Positions 17,661 to 26,610 of a stretch of 64,000 bases of DNA are shown here, piece by piece. Each line of letters opens with the position of its first letter. Positions within the stretch are counted from its first letter, which is position 1. The stretch covers positions 19,957 through 83,956 of the forward strand of contig JACTNA010000026.1 in assembly GCA_014584315.1 (NCBI GenBank). Direction: 5' to 3'. Below the pieces are notes generated by a model. The model ran no database searches and had not been told where the DNA came from. It saw only the letters and a program-made list of their open reading frames with translations. A program made the translations under genes and the position numbers. The stretch comes from Planctomycetota bacterium. Lineage in GTDB: Bacteria; Planctomycetota; Phycisphaerae; Phycisphaerales; UBA1924.

Positions 17661-18036
17661 GAAGATCGTGCTGGTGGGCCACTGCGGGCCGGACGCCGCG
17701 ATGCTGCGGTCGGCGGTGCGTGGCGCGGTGACGGACGTGTCGTTCGAATCGGCGAATGACGAGGAGTCCTTGTCGCGGGCGATGCACGGGGCGGACCTCG
17801 CCTTGGTGAACCGGGCGTTGGAGGGCGCGTTCTCGGCGTCGGACGGGGTCGAGTTGATCGGGCGACTCGCCGCCGACCGCTCCGGCGGCGGGCCGGCGCT
17901 GATGCTGGTGAGCAACTTCGAGGATGCGCAGGCGCGGGCGGTTGAGGCGGGCGCGACGCCCGGGTTCGGCAAGTTGTCGATGTACGATGACGCCGCGAAA
18001 GAGCGCCTGCGTCGGGCGCTCGGCGTGTCGGCGTAG
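17653..18036 (+). CDS. Receiver-like (CheY-fold) protein lacking the phospho-acceptor Asp
   Basis: The start is ATG 17653 (MAKKIVLVGHCGPDAAML), overlapping the tilS stop; 127 residues. The pattern of strand 1 (KIVLVGH), strand 3 (ADLALVNR) and strand 5 (PALMLVSNFEDAQARAVEAGA) with a late Lys (PGFGKLS) matches a response-regulator receiver fold. However, the strand-3 position where the phosphorylated Asp should sit reads LVNR, and the acidic pair after strand 1 is absent. It is probably a pseudo-receiver used for protein contacts. The function is unknown. Confidence 0.7.
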   Translation: MAKKIVLVGHCGPDAAMLRSAVRGAVTDVSFESANDEESLSRAMHGADLALVNRALEGAFSASDGVELIGRLAADRSGGGPALMLVSNFEDAQARAVEAGATPGFGKLSMYDDAAKERLRRALGVSA

Positions 18037-18051
18037 CGGCTGGAGCGTGCA

Positions 18052-19293
18052 ATGGCGAAGCGTGGCGCGTCGAGTGCGGCGGCGAAGAAGCCCGGTGTGA
18101 AGGACTACACGGCGCGCCGGGCGGCGTTGCTGCGCGAGTTGAAAGGGGCGATCGGCGTGGTCTTCGCCGGCGAGGGCGGCGGGCACCTGCGCGGGCAGTG
18201 GGAGGCCGATCGATCCTTCTACTACCTCACCGGCATCGGCGACGAGGCGGGGGCGGCCGTGCTGTTCGACCCCGCCAATCCCGACCCGCGCCGGCGGTGC
18301 ATCCTGTTCCTCAAGCCGCGCGACCCCGAAATGGAGATGTGGGACGGCCACCGCGACGCGATCGGGAGCGCGCTGAAGGCCCGCACGGGCTTCGACACCG
18401 TGCTGCGCACGCGCGCCCTGCCGAACGTCCTGGCCACCATCACACGGCAACGAAAGCGCCTCGCGGCCCTGCACCCGCCGACCCTGCACACCGCGGCGGT
18501 CCAGCCGGACCTGGCGCTGTTCCGCCAGCTGTGCGAACGCACGGCGGGGGTGGCGGTCGAGGATAGGTCCGGCCTGATCCCGTCCATGCGGGCGGTCAAG
18601 TCCCCGGTGGAACTCGCGGCGATCTCGCGGGCGATCGACGCGACGCTCGCGGGGCACACGGCGGCCGCCGCCGCGATGAAGCCCGGCGTGAATGAGCGCG
18701 ACGTGCAGGAAGCGCTCGAACGGGCGATGCGCGACGCGGGGGGGGACGGGACAGCGTACAACTCGATCGTCGGCGCGGGGCCGAACGCCGCGGTTCTGCA
18801 CTACATGCGCAACAACGCCCCGATCGAGCCTGGCGACCTCGTGCTCATCGACGCGGCGGCGACGGTGGACGGCTACGCGGCCGATATCACCCGCACGTAC
18901 CCGGCGTCCGGGAAGTTCTCGGGCGAACAACTGGACGTCTATCGCACGGTGCTGCGCGCCCAGCGTGCGGCGATCGCGGCGGTCAAGCCCGGCAACCACC
19001 TGTGGCAGGCGGACGAGGCGGCCCGGGAGATCATCGACAGGGCCGGCTTCGCCGACGCGTTCTACCACGGCATCGGGCACCCGCTCGGGCTGGAGGTTCA
19101 CGACGTGGCGTCGGATGGCGCGCTGCGGGCGGGCATGGTCGTCACGATCGAGCCGGGCATCTACGTCGAGGAGCGGCGGCTCGGGATTCGGCTCGAAGAC
19201 GACGTGCTGGTCACGCCGCGCGGCAGCCGGAACCTGTCGGCGCACATCCCGATCGAGCCGAGGGACGTCGAGGCGATGGTGCGCGGGCGGTGA
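18052..19293 (+). CDS. Xaa-Pro aminopeptidase (aminopeptidase P, M24 family)
   Basis: It cleaves N-terminal residues preceding proline, using a dinuclear metal site. It has 413 residues. The N-terminal AMP_N domain is at about residues 18-150 (SFYYLTGIGDEAGAAVLFD) and the pita-bread catalytic domain runs from about residue 180. Metal ligands are in VLIDAAATVDGYAADITRTY (two Asp), FYHGIGHPLGLEVHD (His), VVTIEPGIYV (Glu) and GIRLEDDVLVT (Glu). A lysine-rich N-terminus shows no signal peptide, so it is cytoplasmic. Confidence 0.92.
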   Translation: MAKRGASSAAAKKPGVKDYTARRAALLRELKGAIGVVFAGEGGGHLRGQWEADRSFYYLTGIGDEAGAAVLFDPANPDPRRRCILFLKPRDPEMEMWDGHRDAIGSALKARTGFDTVLRTRALPNVLATITRQRKRLAALHPPTLHTAAVQPDLALFRQLCERTAGVAVEDRSGLIPSMRAVKSPVELAAISRAIDATLAGHTAAAAAMKPGVNERDVQEALERAMRDAGGDGTAYNSIVGAGPNAAVLHYMRNNAPIEPGDLVLIDAAATVDGYAADITRTYPASGKFSGEQLDVYRTVLRAQRAAIAAVKPGNHLWQADEAAREIIDRAGFADAFYHGIGHPLGLEVHDVASDGALRAGMVVTIEPGIYVEERRLGIRLEDDVLVTPRGSRNLSAHIPIEPRDVEAMVRGR

Positions 19294-19299
19294 ACGCGG

Positions 19300-20046
19300 T
19301 CAGCCGCGGTCCTTGCCGGCGATGGCCCTCAGCCTCGCGGTGAGCGCGGCCCGGTCGTCCTCGAAGTTCGGCGAGTACAGGCCGATCAGGCGTCGGTCCG
19401 GCCCGACGAGGATCATCCGGTCCGGGTGGCGGATGTTGGCCATGGTCTGGCCGTCGGGGAGCGTGATGCGGTTCGATTCCTCCGGGTCGTCGGATATGTC
19501 GAACTTGAGGCTCTCGGAGGCGATGCGCCTGATCGTTCCGGCGTCGCCGGTGAGGAAACGCCAGCGCGCGTGATCCACCCCGAATGCGGCCGCGTACTCG
19601 CGCAGGCGCTGCGGCGTGTCGTTCGCCGGATCGACGCTGATCGAGACAAACTGGACGTTCGTGCCCGCGAGATTCTCGTACTGCTCGAACATGCGCCCGG
19701 TGAGCATCGGGCAGACGAGCACGCAGTGCGTGAACACGAAGCTCAGCACCGTGATCCGTCCGTCGAAAATCGACTGGTCCACAGGGTTGCCGTCCTGATC
19801 GACCAGGCTGAACTCCGGCACGCGGAGATCGCCCAGCGGCTCGGGGATGGGCTTGAGGAGTTGCTCGAGCGATGCGCGCCGCGCGTCCAGTTGGGTGGGC
19901 GAGGTGAGTTGGGCCTGCTCCTGCGCGAGGCGGCGTGCCTCGGCGGCCTTCTCGGCCTGCTTGGCCCGGAGCATGAGCGCGGCCGACACGGACAACGCCA
20001 GCCCGACAACCGCGACGATCAGCAACGGGGCGAACCACCTGGGCAT
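19300..20046 (-). CDS. SCO1/SenC-family copper chaperone
   Basis: A 248-residue membrane-anchored thioredoxin-fold protein that delivers copper to, or reduces the Cu(A) site of, cytochrome c oxidase. The start is ATG 20046; the track frame extends upstream into the ABC permease gene. It has one N-terminal transmembrane segment (FAPLLIVAVVGLALSVSAALML) and then a helical linker. The SCO domain contains the copper-binding CxxxC in FTHCVLVCPMLTGRM and the redox-fold motif VQFVSISVDPANDTPQRL. The conserved late His is probably the one in RHPDRM. It is the last gene of the ctaB-ABC-SCO1 run. Confidence 0.9.
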   Translation of the reverse strand: MPRWFAPLLIVAVVGLALSVSAALMLRAKQAEKAAEARRLAQEQAQLTSPTQLDARRASLEQLLKPIPEPLGDLRVPEFSLVDQDGNPVDQSIFDGRITVLSFVFTHCVLVCPMLTGRMFEQYENLAGTNVQFVSISVDPANDTPQRLREYAAAFGVDHARWRFLTGDAGTIRRIASESLKFDISDDPEESNRITLPDGQTMANIRHPDRMILVGPDRRLIGLYSPNFEDDRAALTARLRAIAGKDRG

Positions 20047-20060
20047 GTCGGCCTCCCGAG

Positions 20061-20816
20061 TCAGCGCCGCGAGCCGATCGTCGACGCGGCGAGAGCGATT
20101 CCGGCGGCGGCAAAGAGGATCGTAGCCACCCAGGCGATCGGATCGAAGACACCGGCGAGCGAGGCGTGCAAGGCCCGCGTGGGCCATGTCATCGGGTTGG
20201 CGAGCATCACAACGCGCAGCCAGCCGCTCGCGCCCTCGAGCGGGAAGATCGAGCCGGAGAGCAGCCACATCGGCATGAGCAACAGGTTCATCACGCCGTG
20301 GAAACCCTGCACCGAGTCCACGCGCCAGGCGAGCGCCAGGCCGAGACCCGCCACCCCCGCCGCGATGCACGCGAGCGCGGCGAGCGCGCCCAGATGGCCG
20401 GTCGCGCCGGCGGGCAGCCCGAGGATCGCGGCCGCGGGCAGGAGAAGAGCGGCCTGCGCTGTCGCGACGGCCGCCGACCCCGCAAGTTTCGACCCCCAGG
20501 CGACCCATCGCGGCGCGGGGCTGACCAACACGGACTGGAGGAACCCCGCGTGCCGATCGTCGATCAGCGAGATCGCGCCGAGGATCGCGGTGAACATCAC
20601 GGAGACCGTGAGCACGCCGGGCAGCAGGAACGCGGCGTAGGTCGTCGCCGCGTGCCCCGAGGGGGGGGCGAACGATCTGGCGAACCCGCTGCCGAGCAGG
20701 AGCCACAGCAGGACGGGCGTGCCGACCGTCGCGACGATCCGCGAGGGCTGCCGGACGAAGCGCACGAGTTCGCGCGCGGTCAGGCGGACGAAGGGATGGA
20801 AACCGGCCGCGCTCAC
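20061..20816 (-). CDS. ABC-2 type transporter permease
   Basis: A 251-residue integral membrane protein with about six hydrophobic segments (VGTPVLLWLLLGSGFA, FLLPGVLTVSVMFTAILGAI, LAALACIAAGVAGLGLAL and VATILFAAAGIALAAS among them). The family signature SLIDDRHAGFLQSVLVSPAP lies in the loop after the second or third helix. Its first codon overlaps the stop of the ATPase gene. Together the two form an ABC-2 exporter. The position between ctaB and SCO1 suggests a part in heme or copper delivery for terminal oxidase assembly (inference). Confidence 0.88.
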   Translation of the reverse strand: MSAAGFHPFVRLTARELVRFVRQPSRIVATVGTPVLLWLLLGSGFARSFAPPSGHAATTYAAFLLPGVLTVSVMFTAILGAISLIDDRHAGFLQSVLVSPAPRWVAWGSKLAGSAAVATAQAALLLPAAAILGLPAGATGHLGALAALACIAAGVAGLGLALAWRVDSVQGFHGVMNLLLMPMWLLSGSIFPLEGASGWLRVVMLANPMTWPTRALHASLAGVFDPIAWVATILFAAAGIALAASTIGSRR

Positions 20817-21814
20817 GACGAGTTCCCTTCGCCGAGCGGGCTGCCGGTGGCGGCGAGGAAGGCGTCGCCGAGCGTCGGCGGAGAGAACTCGAACGGCAGG
20901 CCGAGCCTGGCGAGTTCCGCCGCCGCGCCGGCCAGCGCGTCTCGATCCTCCGCGTGCCCCACGCCCCCGCCGCCGGGTGTCGCGACGACGCGGAGGCCGA
21001 GCCGTTCCATGCGGGTCACGGCGTCGGGATCGGTCGATCGGATCGTCGAGGTGCCGAGCGCGCCGCGCAGGCGTGCGGGCGAGCCGTCCGCCACGATGCG
21101 GCCCTGGTGCATCATCACGACGCGGTCGGCGCGTTCCGCCTCGTCCATCAGGTGCGTGGACATCAGCACCGTCAGGGGCGTGCCCGCATCGGCGGCCTCG
21201 CGGCGCAACTCGGCGATGGCGTCGAGAAACCGGGTGCGAGCGTCGTGGTCAAGCCCGGCCGTCGGCTCGTCGAGCAGCAGGATTGTCGGCCTGTGCAGCA
21301 GGGCGCGGGCGAGGTCGGCGCGTCGGGCCAGGCCGCCGGAGAGCGAGGCGACGCGATCGTCGAGGCGATCGGTGAGGTCAAGGCGTCGGGTGGTGATCGC
21401 GATTCGCTCGACCGCATCCCGCCCGGAAAGGCCGAAGAGCGAAGCCTGCGCGAGCAGGTTCTCGCGTACGGTGAGCAAGCGGTCGAGGCCCGGGGCTTGG
21501 AAGACGACGCCGAGTTGGGCACGGTAGCGGCGGATCTCGCGTGGGTCCGCTCGCCCGCCCGCGACGGTCCGGCCGAGCGACTCAAGCGTGCCGTCGTCCG
21601 GGCGATCGGCCGTGCCGACGAGGCGCATCAGCGTGGACTTGCCGGAGCCGTTGGGGCCGAGCAGGGCGACCCACTCACCCGTCGGCACGGCGAGCGACAG
21701 TCGATCGAGGGCGACACGCGGTTCGCGACGCCGTGAGCCTGGGAACACACGGCGCAGGTCGGCAGCCCGGATGGCGATGCGTGAATCCGTCCTCGCGTCG
21801 GCGTCGTGTGACAT
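20813..21814 (-). CDS. ABC transporter ATP-binding protein
   Basis: A 333-residue nucleotide-binding subunit. The start is ATG 21814 (MSHDADARTDSR), within the ctaB stop (TGATG), rather than the track start at 21856. Walker A is LLGPNGSGKSTLMRL, the signature is SLSGGLARRADLARALL, Walker B is TILLLDEPTAGLD, and the switch His is in MSTHLMDEAERADR. A C-terminal region of about 80 residues is typical of ABC-2 (CcmA/DRA-type) ATPases. It pairs with the downstream permease. Confidence 0.92.
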   Translation of the reverse strand: MSHDADARTDSRIAIRAADLRRVFPGSRRREPRVALDRLSLAVPTGEWVALLGPNGSGKSTLMRLVGTADRPDDGTLESLGRTVAGGRADPREIRRYRAQLGVVFQAPGLDRLLTVRENLLAQASLFGLSGRDAVERIAITTRRLDLTDRLDDRVASLSGGLARRADLARALLHRPTILLLDEPTAGLDHDARTRFLDAIAELRREAADAGTPLTVLMSTHLMDEAERADRVVMMHQGRIVADGSPARLRGALGTSTIRSTDPDAVTRMERLGLRVVATPGGGGVGHAEDRDALAGAAAELARLGLPFEFSPPTLGDAFLAATGSPLGEGNSS

Positions 21815-22788
21815 CAGAGGAGGGCGTGGGCCATGCCGTCCGCGACCATCGCGCACAGCAGGATCGGCAGATGCACGATCGAGGCGATGAACACCGGCCG
21901 AGCGAGGTCGCGCCGGCGCGCGGCGGCCAGACGGGCGCAGAGCATGAGGAACGCGCCGCCGGTGACGAGCGCGGCGGCCGTGTAGCCCGGTCCGAGCAGG
22001 CCCGGCATCGCCCAGGCGGGCGCGAGCGTCAGGGCGACGAGGAGCGGCGCGGTCAGGCCGATGGCGATCGCGGTGCGGTGCTCGCCGCGTTCGAGGGCCG
22101 GGAGCACGCGGTACCCGCCGCGGGCGTAGTCCTCACGGTACATCCAGCCGATGGCGAGGAAGTGGGGGAGTTGCCAGACGAACATGATGGCGAAGAGAAC
22201 CAGCGCACCCGGCTCGACGAGAGGGGCGAGGCCCGGCGCGGCCGAGACGGCCGACCAGCCGATCAGCGGGGGGAGCGCGCCGGGGACCGCGCCGATGAGC
22301 GTCGATGTCGCCGTCACGGGCTTCGAGGGCGTGTACACCCAGACGTAGAGGACAACACACGCGAGCGAGACGAGCGCGGGCACGACACCCGCGAGCACCA
22401 GCAGCGTGAGCACGCCGAGCAGCGAGAGTGCAAGTCCGGCCGTGCGAACCGAGGAGGGCGTGAGGCGCCCTTCGGGCAGCGGGCGGGTAGAAGTGCGCTG
22501 CATCAGGGCGTCGCGGTCGCGCTCCATCCACTGGTTCAGCGCGTTCGCGCCCGCGGCTGAGAGCGCCGTGCCGAGCGTCGTTCCCAGCACGAGCACGGCG
22601 AGTTCGCCGAAGGCCCAGCGGTGCCCGGCGGCGTAGCGCTCCAGGGCGCCCATGCCGAAGCCGACGAGCGACGTGATGGTCACGAGCCGGGTGATGCGCG
22701 GCTTGGTCGTCTCGACGATGGCCCGCAGACCGCGGACGGAAGCGAGTTCGCTCAGGTCCGCGGCGGGGATGGGTGTGGATCGGCTCAA
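21814..22788 (-). CDS. ctaB: Protoheme IX farnesyltransferase (heme O synthase)
   Basis: It attaches a farnesyl group to heme B to give heme O for cytochrome oxidase, in the inner membrane. Family motifs are TKPRITRLVTITSLVGF, ANALNQWMERDRDALMQRT (the prenyl-diphosphate/magnesium motif), RPLPEGRL and YTPSKPVTATSTLIGAVPGALPP, with about eight to nine transmembrane helices. The track start is GTG 22890. I prefer TTG 22788, which has GGAG eight bases upstream and gives 324 residues, close to the usual length, with a putative -10 (TACACT) further upstream. Confidence 0.9.
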   Translation of the reverse strand: MSRSTPIPAADLSELASVRGLRAIVETTKPRITRLVTITSLVGFGMGALERYAAGHRWAFGELAVLVLGTTLGTALSAAGANALNQWMERDRDALMQRTSTRPLPEGRLTPSSVRTAGLALSLLGVLTLLVLAGVVPALVSLACVVLYVWVYTPSKPVTATSTLIGAVPGALPPLIGWSAVSAAPGLAPLVEPGALVLFAIMFVWQLPHFLAIGWMYREDYARGGYRVLPALERGEHRTAIAIGLTAPLLVALTLAPAWAMPGLLGPGYTAAALVTGGAFLMLCARLAAARRRDLARPVFIASIVHLPILLCAMVADGMAHALL

Positions 22789-23038
22789 CGGGCGACTCCG
22801 TCGGTTGTGGCGGGTGAGCGAGGCCGCGGTATTTCGGGCGGACCGGAAGGGCTGCGGTCTGGCAGGAACCGAGTGTAGGCGATACCGCACAAAGCGTCAG
22901 AGACAGGTCTAGGGGTCGAGCCGAACGCCCCCCGGGGTGTCAGGGGCGGGTCCGGCCCCGGCATCCAAGCCCAAGGCACCCTGTACGAGGCTCTGCCGCC
23001 TGATAGTCTCCGCCTCACGACCGCTCAAGGACGATTCC
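22789..23038. promoter_or_regulatory. Divergent promoter region between ctaB and the GH38-like operon
   Basis: A 250-bp gap between divergent operons. A TACACT hexamer on the minus strand (22872-22877) could drive ctaB with a leader of about 75 nt. TAGTCT (23004-23009, plus strand) lies 29 nt before ATG 23039. No further repeat or operator is apparent by eye. Confidence 0.35.
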
Positions 23039-25669
23039 ATGCCGCGCAAGCCGCTCTACTACACCTTCGGCAACCACATGCACTGGGTGGACATGCAGTG
23101 GCTGTGGGGGTACGACGTGCTGCCGGGGTCTGTCCGGGACATGCTGCGCCTGTGCCGCGAGACGGGGGCGCGCGGGTGCGTGAACTTCGACGGCGTCGGG
23201 TACGAGAAAATGGCGGCCGAGTGCCCGGAAGCGCTGGCCGACCTGCGCGAGGCGGTGCGGGCCGGGACGATCGAGCCCGTCGGGTGCTCCTACGGGCAGC
23301 CCTACGGCCTGTTCCAGGGCGGTGAGAGCAACGTGCGGCAGTTCACGTTCGGGGTGCGGAGCGTGCTGCGGCTGCTGGGCGTGCGCCCGCGGACGTTCTG
23401 GGAAGAGGAGTTCTACTTCTTCCCGCAGTTGCCGCAGGTGTTGGCGTCGTGCGGGTTCACGGGGGCGAACCTGTTCTTCCAGTGGACGTGGCACACGCCA
23501 GAGGTGCCGCGCGAGCGAGCGAGCCTGATCCTGTGGGAGGGCGTGGACGGCACGCGCCTGCCGACGCTGCCGCGCAACGAGTTGAACGTGCACCAGTGGC
23601 CGGAGGACTTCAACGGGCTGCTGGAGCAGGGCCTGATCCGGGAGTTGGACTCACCGGCGATCGTGCAGTGGCTGGAGTTGATGCCGAGCCGGGACTGGAT
23701 GTGCCGCAGCGAGGTGCTGCTGCCTCGGCTGAAGGAGTTGTTCGCGGATCCGCGCTTCGAACTGCGCCCGCGGACGTGCGGCGAACTGATCGCGGAGTTG
23801 CGCGACTCGCCCGGCGTCGATCCGCCCGTGCGCGCGTACACGATGGACGACGTCTGGCACGGGATGACGCTGGGGAAGAACGGGGATCGGCACCCGCGTT
23901 CGGGCGGGTTCTGTGAACAGAGTCTGGTCGCGGCGGAAGCGATCGCCGCGCTGATGGGGCTGTTCGGCCGACCGTACCCGAGTTGGGACTTCTACCCCAC
24001 GTGGGAACTGGAGGAGGCCTGGCGCGAAACGCTCGCCGCGCAGCACCACGACAACCACGAGTGCGAGGGCCTCTGTGGGTCCATCGGCGTTGCCTCGTTC
24101 AAACGAGCGGCCGATCTGGCGCGGGGCGTCGGGGACCGTTCGATCGAGACCCTCGCATCGCGGATGGACGCGATCGAGGGCTCGACGGTGGTGTTCAACG
24201 GATCGGGCGTTCCGCGTGACCTGCTCGTCACCACGTCGCTCGACTCGCGCGGGGAGGTGGTAGAGAACGTGCCGGCGTTCGGATACCGGCTCGTCCCCCG
24301 GGCGACCGGGGGGAATCCGAAGGTCAGGGTCTATCGGGAGAAAGGTGCGATCGTCTTCGAGCGGGGCGGCTTCCGCGTCGAGATCGACTCCAAGCGCGGT
24401 GTGATCGCGCAGATTCGGTCGCAGCACTTCCCGGATGGAGTCCTCGCGCCCGATCGCCCGCTGTGCGCGTTCGTGACGGGGCGCGAGGGCGGCGTTGAAG
24501 CGCTCGACGACATCAGGGTCGAACTCGACGATTTTGCGGGGCGTTCCACGGCCTTCATCGCGTGCGCGAGCCGTCGCGGCGACGGCGGCGTGGGGATGCG
24601 GATCTCGCTCGCGCCGCTGCGCGACGCGGTGGATGTCGAGTTTGTCTCCGATCAGGTGCCCGAACTTGCCCCGGGGATGCACGCCGGACTCGCGACCGAC
24701 TTCGCGCCCCGGTTCCGCATCGCGCAGGTCGTTCACGACTATCCGTACGGGATCGGGCGTGCGGAGGCTTCGGCGACGCGCGTGCGCAAGTATCCGACGG
24801 GCGATTGGATGACATCGCCGCAGGTCTTCGAGGAGATTCGCAGGCCGTTCACCGCCCTGCACTTCGTGGACCTGCTCGACGATCGCGGGTGCGGGCTGCT
24901 CTGCACACACTCAGGCTCGCAGCAGTGGTTCCGCACAGACGATGGCGTACGGTGCCTGCTGACGGCTCGTGACCCGTGGGACGAGCAGCGGTACTCCCGG
25001 GACATCGAGGCGGCCGTCACGATCGCGCCCCACGGGCCGATGTCCGACGCAGATCGAGCGCGTCAGACGGCGCGGTCGTGGCTGGTCGGCGTGCATCACG
25101 GCGTTCGCGGCGATCTTCCAGACGTGTTCGGACCGTTCGAGGTGTGTGGGGCGCCGTCGGTGCACGCCGAGGCCTTCCACCGCGATTCCACGAAGTCCGG
25201 CGAGCACCTGCCCGACTGGGCCGGGCATCGGATGGCGCGCGAGTCGGGCGGGGCCTGCACGCACCCGTTCGTCATTCGCCTCGTCGAGTGGGACGGCGAG
25301 CGAGCGGACGTCACGCTCAAACTTCCCGGCCCGGTCGCCCTCGCGGCCAAGACCAATCTCATGGGCGAATGCGGCGATTGGCCCGCCGGGGGTGCGCCGG
25401 CCGATGCTCCGCCGCATCTTCGCGACACCGGTTGGCTCTCAGCCGAGTCGGCGGATCCGCCCGAGTGGGCGCGAGGGGCCGCCTTCAGAGGCCGGCCGAT
25501 CGAGTGGTCGCGCGTGCGCTTCGTCATGCGTCCGCGCGAGATCGCGACCGTCATGGCGGACCTGGTCATGGGGCGCAAGGAGTGGCGCGATCTCGACGCG
25601 AAGCGGGAGGTCTGGGCGACGGTGCATCGGACTTCCGGCACGCACGACACCGAAGGAGCGCGACAGTGA
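23039..25669 (+). CDS. GH38-like (alpha-mannosidase superfamily) protein with altered catalytic site
   Basis: ATG 23039 (MPRKPLYYTFGNHMHWVDMQ) gives 876 residues; the track start at 22937 is upstream of the promoter. The layout follows family 38: an N-terminal barrel (NHMHWVDMQW, GTIEPVGCSYGQPYGLFQGG, GVRSVLRLLGVRPRTFW), a middle domain (LAAQHHDNHECEGLCGSIG) and a beta-rich C-terminal region of about 450 residues. Two catalytic motifs are unusual. The zinc-site motif reads HMHWVD, and the segment that normally reads DPFGH before the LPQLLA helix reads EEEFYFFPQLPQV, without an obvious nucleophile Asp. There is no signal peptide. It is co-transcribed with a ribokinase and a Gfo/Idh oxidoreductase. 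I infer a glycan-degrading or sugar-modifying role. Confidence 0.75.
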   Translation: MPRKPLYYTFGNHMHWVDMQWLWGYDVLPGSVRDMLRLCRETGARGCVNFDGVGYEKMAAECPEALADLREAVRAGTIEPVGCSYGQPYGLFQGGESNVRQFTFGVRSVLRLLGVRPRTFWEEEFYFFPQLPQVLASCGFTGANLFFQWTWHTPEVPRERASLILWEGVDGTRLPTLPRNELNVHQWPEDFNGLLEQGLIRELDSPAIVQWLELMPSRDWMCRSEVLLPRLKELFADPRFELRPRTCGELIAELRDSPGVDPPVRAYTMDDVWHGMTLGKNGDRHPRSGGFCEQSLVAAEAIAALMGLFGRPYPSWDFYPTWELEEAWRETLAAQHHDNHECEGLCGSIGVASFKRAADLARGVGDRSIETLASRMDAIEGSTVVFNGSGVPRDLLVTTSLDSRGEVVENVPAFGYRLVPRATGGNPKVRVYREKGAIVFERGGFRVEIDSKRGVIAQIRSQHFPDGVLAPDRPLCAFVTGREGGVEALDDIRVELDDFAGRSTAFIACASRRGDGGVGMRISLAPLRDAVDVEFVSDQVPELAPGMHAGLATDFAPRFRIAQVVHDYPYGIGRAEASATRVRKYPTGDWMTSPQVFEEIRRPFTALHFVDLLDDRGCGLLCTHSGSQQWFRTDDGVRCLLTARDPWDEQRYSRDIEAAVTIAPHGPMSDADRARQTARSWLVGVHHGVRGDLPDVFGPFEVCGAPSVHAEAFHRDSTKSGEHLPDWAGHRMARESGGACTHPFVIRLVEWDGERADVTLKLPGPVALAAKTNLMGECGDWPAGGAPADAPPHLRDTGWLSAESADPPEWARGAAFRGRPIEWSRVRFVMRPREIATVMADLVMGRKEWRDLDAKREVWATVHRTSGTHDTEGARQ

Positions 25670-26610
25670 GCGGGACCGTCTGCGTCGTCGGCTCGATCAA
25701 CATGGATCTTGTGGTGCGCACGCCTCGACTGCCCGCGCCCGGAGAGACGATCCTGGGCGGGCCGTTCGAGACCTTCCCCGGCGGCAAGGGGGCGAATCAG
25801 GCCGTCGCCGCGGCGCGCATGGGGGCGAGGGTGTCGATGGTCGGGCGCATCGGCGCGGACGACTACGGCCAGACACTCCGGGCCTTGCTCGTTCGCGAGG
25901 GTGTGGACGCCACGGCGATCCGCGCCACGGCCGGCACAGCGACCGGCGTCGGCGTCATTCTCGTGGACGAGCGCACCGGCGAGAACACGATCGTCGTCGC
26001 GCCGGGGGCGAACGCGAGGCTGACCCCCGACGACGTCGAGACCGTCGCGGGGCTGGTGCGTTCCGCGGCCGTGCTGCTCGTGCAACTCGAGACACCGTTC
26101 GGGACCGTGGCGACGGCGATCCGCATCGCGCGCAGTGCGGGGCGGCGCGTGGTGCTGAACGCTGCGCCCGCGGCGGCCGTGCCCGAGGAGATGCTCCGAC
26201 AGGCCGACCTGCTCATCGCGAATCGCGGCGAGGCAGCGCTGCTGACGGACGGCGCGGAAGATGACGATCCTCAGGCCCTGGCACGCGAGGCGTTGCGCCT
26301 CGGATCGGCGGCCGTGGTGGTCACGGCCGGTCCGGACGGCGCGTGCCTGGCCACGAGTGAGGCATCGCTGCGCGTGCCTTCGATCCCGGTGCGCGCTGTG
26401 GACTCGACCGCGGCGGGGGATGCGTTCTGCGGAGCGGTCGCGGCGTGGATGGCCGCGGGGCGACCGACGGAGGAGGCGGTCCGAGCCGGGTGCGTGGCCG
26501 GCGCGCTCGCGGCCACGCGGGCGGGCGCGATACCGTCGCTGCCCACGCGCGCCGAGGTGGAGGAGCGGCTGTGCGTTGCGCAGGCCGCGGACGGGGAGGC
26601 GCGACCGTGA
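25666..26610 (+). CDS. rbsK: Ribokinase (PfkB family)
   Basis: It phosphorylates ribose or a related sugar at O5. GTG 25666 overlaps the previous stop (GTGA); 314 residues. PfkB signatures are the N-terminal VGSINMDLVVRTPRLPAPGE, the GG motif FPGGKGANQAVAAARMGA and the C-terminal VDSTAAGDAFCGAVAAW with the catalytic Asp. VLLVQLETP and VLNAAPAA are typical of ribokinases. The context of a GH38-like protein and an oxidoreductase means a different pentose or deoxyribose is also possible. Confidence 0.88.
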   Translation: MSGTVCVVGSINMDLVVRTPRLPAPGETILGGPFETFPGGKGANQAVAAARMGARVSMVGRIGADDYGQTLRALLVREGVDATAIRATAGTATGVGVILVDERTGENTIVVAPGANARLTPDDVETVAGLVRSAAVLLVQLETPFGTVATAIRIARSAGRRVVLNAAPAAAVPEEMLRQADLLIANRGEAALLTDGAEDDDPQALAREALRLGSAAVVVTAGPDGACLATSEASLRVPSIPVRAVDSTAAGDAFCGAVAAWMAAGRPTEEAVRAGCVAGALAATRAGAIPSLPTRAEVEERLCVAQAADGEARP

